Of a stretch of 7,909 nt of DNA, positions 5,907-7,909 are shown piece after piece. The notes beneath the pieces were generated by a model that had not been told where the DNA came from, did no database searches, and saw nothing but the letters and a program-made list of their open reading frames with translations. Made by a program: the position numbers and the translations under genes. Where the stretch lies: assembly GCA_934645125.1 (NCBI GenBank), contig CAKUDT010000055.1, forward strand, positions 1 through 7,909. The letters are read 5' to 3'. Numbering within the stretch: position 1 is the stretch's first letter; each line of letters opens with the position of its first letter. Origin of the DNA: an uncultured Eggerthellaceae bacterium (GTDB taxonomy: Bacteria; Actinomycetota; Coriobacteriia; Coriobacteriales; Eggerthellaceae).

Positions 5907-6832
5907 TAGTTATTTTTCACTTTCTTTGCAATGCGATCGGCAAGCTTCATGCCGCTACGGCGATCATCGCCCCAGAAAACAAGTGCCATCATATCGGGAC
6001 CAACGTGGCTGCCGATTACCGGGCCAATGTTGCATTCAATGATATTCGTCTCAAGCTTTGTTTTTCGCACCATGTCGCACAGCTTTTCGAAATCCTTCGG
6101 ACAATCGGCGTGGCCGGCAAGCAGCGTAATCACGTTTTCAGACGTATCGGCGTCTTTCGCGAACGCCTCAACCATGGCTTTCATGCCCTTCTTGCGACCG
6201 CGCGCAACGCTCGTAAGCGCAAGGGAGCCGTCCAGGTCAAAGCTCAGGAGCACTTTCACATCAAGCTTTGCGCCCAGATTTGCCACTGCCGCGGGAATGC
6301 GTCCACCACGACGCAACGCCTCCAAGTCGTCTACCATAAAGATGCAGCGCACGTAGTATTTTGCCTCATCGGCCCATTTCGCCAGTTCTTCCGCAGAAAG
6401 TCCCAAATTGCGCTGACGAAACGCCTCGTGAATCAAAAAGCCCTCGGCAACCGATGCCAATGCCGTATCTACCAGGTACAACTCTGCATCAGGGAACTCT
6501 TCCTTCGTTTCCTCTAGAAGCGTTAAAGCCGTGTTGTACGTACCCGAAAGCTTGCTTGAAAAGCTCAAGTAAACGGTGGGGATGCCGCTTTGCGCCGCTT
6601 CGCGCCACGCATCCCGGATTGTCAGATAGGGAATCTGTGCCGTAGAAGGCATAACGCCTTGACGCATTTGCTCGTAGAAGCTGTGCGCCGAACCCGTTTT
6701 GAACAGATCGTCAAAGCATTCCGAGCCGTTCATCAGGTACGGGAAATTCAAAAGCTTAACGCCTTCGGCTTCAGCAAGCTGCGGGGGAAGGTCGCAGCAT
6801 GAATCGATGATCAAATTGCACTTTGCAGCCAT
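5906..6832 (-). CDS. DegV family protein (fatty-acid-binding, FakB-like)
   Basis: DegV/FakB proteins bind a single fatty acid and, where a FakA kinase exists, present it for phosphorylation so that it can enter phospholipid synthesis. The 308-residue protein is full length for the family. It shows the N-terminal strand and turn IIDSCCDLP (8-16), MPSTAQI (61-67) at the site usually reading TSQPS, the lipid-pocket motif SFSSKLSGTYNTA (90-102), DDLEALRRGGRI (168-179), and the C-terminal GPVIGSHVGPD (270-280) that normally contacts the carboxylate. No signal peptide is seen, so it should be cytosolic. A strong ribosome-binding site (AAGGAGGA) lies just upstream. It sits between the nicotinate phosphoribosyltransferase gene and the dehydrogenase-like gene, and its stop codon shares a base with the next start. 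No fakA gene lies within the window, so the kinase partner and the actual lipid are unknown. Confidence 0.9.
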   Translation of the reverse strand: MAAKCNLIIDSCCDLPPQLAEAEGVKLLNFPYLMNGSECFDDLFKTGSAHSFYEQMRQGVMPSTAQIPYLTIRDAWREAAQSGIPTVYLSFSSKLSGTYNTALTLLEETKEEFPDAELYLVDTALASVAEGFLIHEAFRQRNLGLSAEELAKWADEAKYYVRCIFMVDDLEALRRGGRIPAAVANLGAKLDVKVLLSFDLDGSLALTSVARGRKKGMKAMVEAFAKDADTSENVITLLAGHADCPKDFEKLCDMVRKTKLETNIIECNIGPVIGSHVGPDMMALVFWGDDRRSGMKLADRIAKKVKNN

Positions 6833-6836
6833 AAGA

Positions 6837-6844
6837 TCCTCCTT
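6837..6844 (-). promoter_or_regulatory. Strong ribosome-binding site of the degV-family gene
   Basis: The minus strand carries AAGGAGGA (6844-6837), a near-perfect anti-16S match, 4-5 nt before the ATG at 6832. It begins directly after the stop codon of the upstream gene (6845-6847). This fixes the start of the degV-family gene and supports tight operon packing. Confidence 0.85.
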
Positions 6845-7909
6845 TTAGCGGGAAATGCCGCGCAGCTGCGCAACCAGGTCGCGACGGCGGTCAAACAAAT
6901 CCTTATCGAGTCCCACGGGATACGTATGCGGGTTCAACGTGCGCTTCTGGCTTTCATCAAGCGTTGCCAGCCCTTGCTTCGTACGCGCTTGCGCCGCCTT
7001 GGCGCTGCGGAATTCGTCGGAAAGCACGGTTTTTCCCGCGCGCGCCAACGGAATAAGCAGCTCGCGCCACGTTTTTCCAGAAAGATCCTTGCGGCGCAGA
7101 CCGTCCATGGGGTCAACGATAACTTCGCCTTCATTCACGGCGGCGTTCGTATCGAACACCATGTCGCCGGCAATGTGACCATCCTCAAAATAGTAGCGAC
7201 GCACGTTCAAAACGCCCGGCGTGGTCAACTTCGCGGAGGATTCGCTGATTTTCACATGATCGATCCATGCCGATTCACCGTTTTCGCGCGTGGCAGAGAG
7301 TTTGTACACGCCACCAAGGGAAGGCTGATCGTAAGCCGTGGCAAGTTTCGTGCCCACGCCCCACGACATGACCTGCGCGCCTTCGTCGCGGATAGAGCGA
7401 ATGGTATATTCGTCCAGGTCATTGGAAAGAACAATGCCGCAATCGGTCAAGCCCGCTTCATCAAGCATCGTGCGTGCCATTTTTGCCAGCCACGAAAGAT
7501 CGCCCGAGTCAATGCGGATGCCCGTAAGTTTTTCGCCACGTTCGCGCATTTCAAGGCCCACCGTAATGGCGTTTTTAATGCCCTGCGCCACATCGTACGT
7601 GTCAACAAGCAACACGCAATTCGTGGGGAACGCTTTCGCATACGCACGAAACGCGCTCAGCTCATCGGGAAACGACATGACCCAGGAATGAGCGTGCGTG
7701 CCCGAAACAGGAAGATCGAACAGCTTACCCGCCAGCACGTTCGAGGTAGAAGCGCATCCGCCTACCACCGCTGCGCGGGAAGCCCACACGCCGCCCGCAG
7801 CGCCCTGCGCACGACGCAAGCCAAACTCCGCCACGGGGGCTTCGGCCGCCATGCAAACGCGCGCGGCTTTCGTCGCAATAAGCGTTTCAAAGTTTACGCA
7901 GTTCAGAAG
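6845..7909 (-). CDS. pncB: Nicotinate phosphoribosyltransferase (PncB), 5' end beyond the window
   Basis: This enzyme joins nicotinate and PRPP, with ATP, to make nicotinate mononucleotide in the Preiss-Handler NAD salvage pathway. The reading frame is open to the window edge at 7909. The 19 codons upstream of the internal Met at 7852 encode LLNCVNFETLIATKAARVC, which matches the conserved family segment, so that Met is not the start. The 354 visible residues include EFGLRRAQG (7820-7846), SGTHAHSW (about 7682-7705), VDTYD, the phosphate-binding region RIDSGDLSW (about 7490-7516), and SNDLDEY and GVGTKLATA further on. The usual length is near 480 residues, so roughly 130 are missing at the N-terminus. 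The gene is the first visible member of the - strand operon, 12 nt before the degV-family gene. It would draw on the same PRPP pool as PurF, although the two are transcribed convergently. Confidence 0.95.
   Translation of the reverse strand, partial: LLNCVNFETLIATKAARVCMAAEAPVAEFGLRRAQGAAGGVWASRAAVVGGCASTSNVLAGKLFDLPVSGTHAHSWVMSFPDELSAFRAYAKAFPTNCVLLVDTYDVAQGIKNAITVGLEMRERGEKLTGIRIDSGDLSWLAKMARTMLDEAGLTDCGIVLSNDLDEYTIRSIRDEGAQVMSWGVGTKLATAYDQPSLGGVYKLSATRENGESAWIDHVKISESSAKLTTPGVLNVRRYYFEDGHIAGDMVFDTNAAVNEGEVIVDPMDGLRRKDLSGKTWRELLIPLARAGKTVLSDEFRSAKAAQARTKQGLATLDESQKRTLNPHTYPVGLDKDLFDRRRDLVAQLRGISR

Noticed and set aside
7841..7852. Internal ATG at 7852 as the start of the nicotinate phosphoribosyltransferase
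   Set aside because: The frame stays open to the window edge, and the 19 upstream codons encode a conserved family segment (NFETLIATKAAR), so the true start is outside the window.

Overview
This 7.9 kb window is a compact bacterial chromosome segment of moderate GC (not computed). It holds seven genes, all of recognisable families: three on the + strand in the left half and four on the - strand in the right half. The two sets converge at about 3.8 kb. No stretch longer than about 115 bases lacks a gene. There is no RNA gene, CRISPR array, insertion sequence or integrase. DapL-type lysine synthesis, an Fe-S type PurF and a GACGGGG-core palindromic repeat suggest an anaerobic actinobacterium of the Coriobacteriia/Eggerthellaceae kind. 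That assignment is an inference from gene style, not a proof.

Left half (+ strand). dapF (14-862) and dapL (966-2162) encode diaminopimelate epimerase and LL-diaminopimelate aminotransferase. These are consecutive steps that turn tetrahydrodipicolinate into meso-diaminopimelate for peptidoglycan and lysine. purF (2271-3689) encodes the first committed enzyme of purine synthesis and ends at a strong intrinsic terminator (3748-3793). Between dapL and purF lies the most unusual piece of DNA here, a 104-bp head-to-head pair of related hairpins (2149-2252). Its left arm forms the end of the dapL coding sequence, and its right arm stops just before the purF ribosome-binding site.

Right half (- strand, transcribed right to left). 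The order is a nicotinate phosphoribosyltransferase gene (cut by the window edge), a DegV-family lipid-binding protein, a degenerate beta-hydroxyacid-dehydrogenase-like protein with a His-rich and Asp-rich tail, and a radical SAM protein of the PFL-activase-like (COG1313) group. The gaps are 12 nt, a 1-nt overlap (TAATG) and 13 nt, so these four genes almost certainly form one operon whose promoter lies outside the window.

The biosynthetic genes are ordinary. The points worth a second look are the dapL-purF repeat pair, with its compensatory arm changes, a third half-arm and a possible alternative terminator fold, and the dehydrogenase-like protein, which has lost the catalytic lysine and gained a metal-binding-type tail. 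I found no defence, toxin or mobile system.
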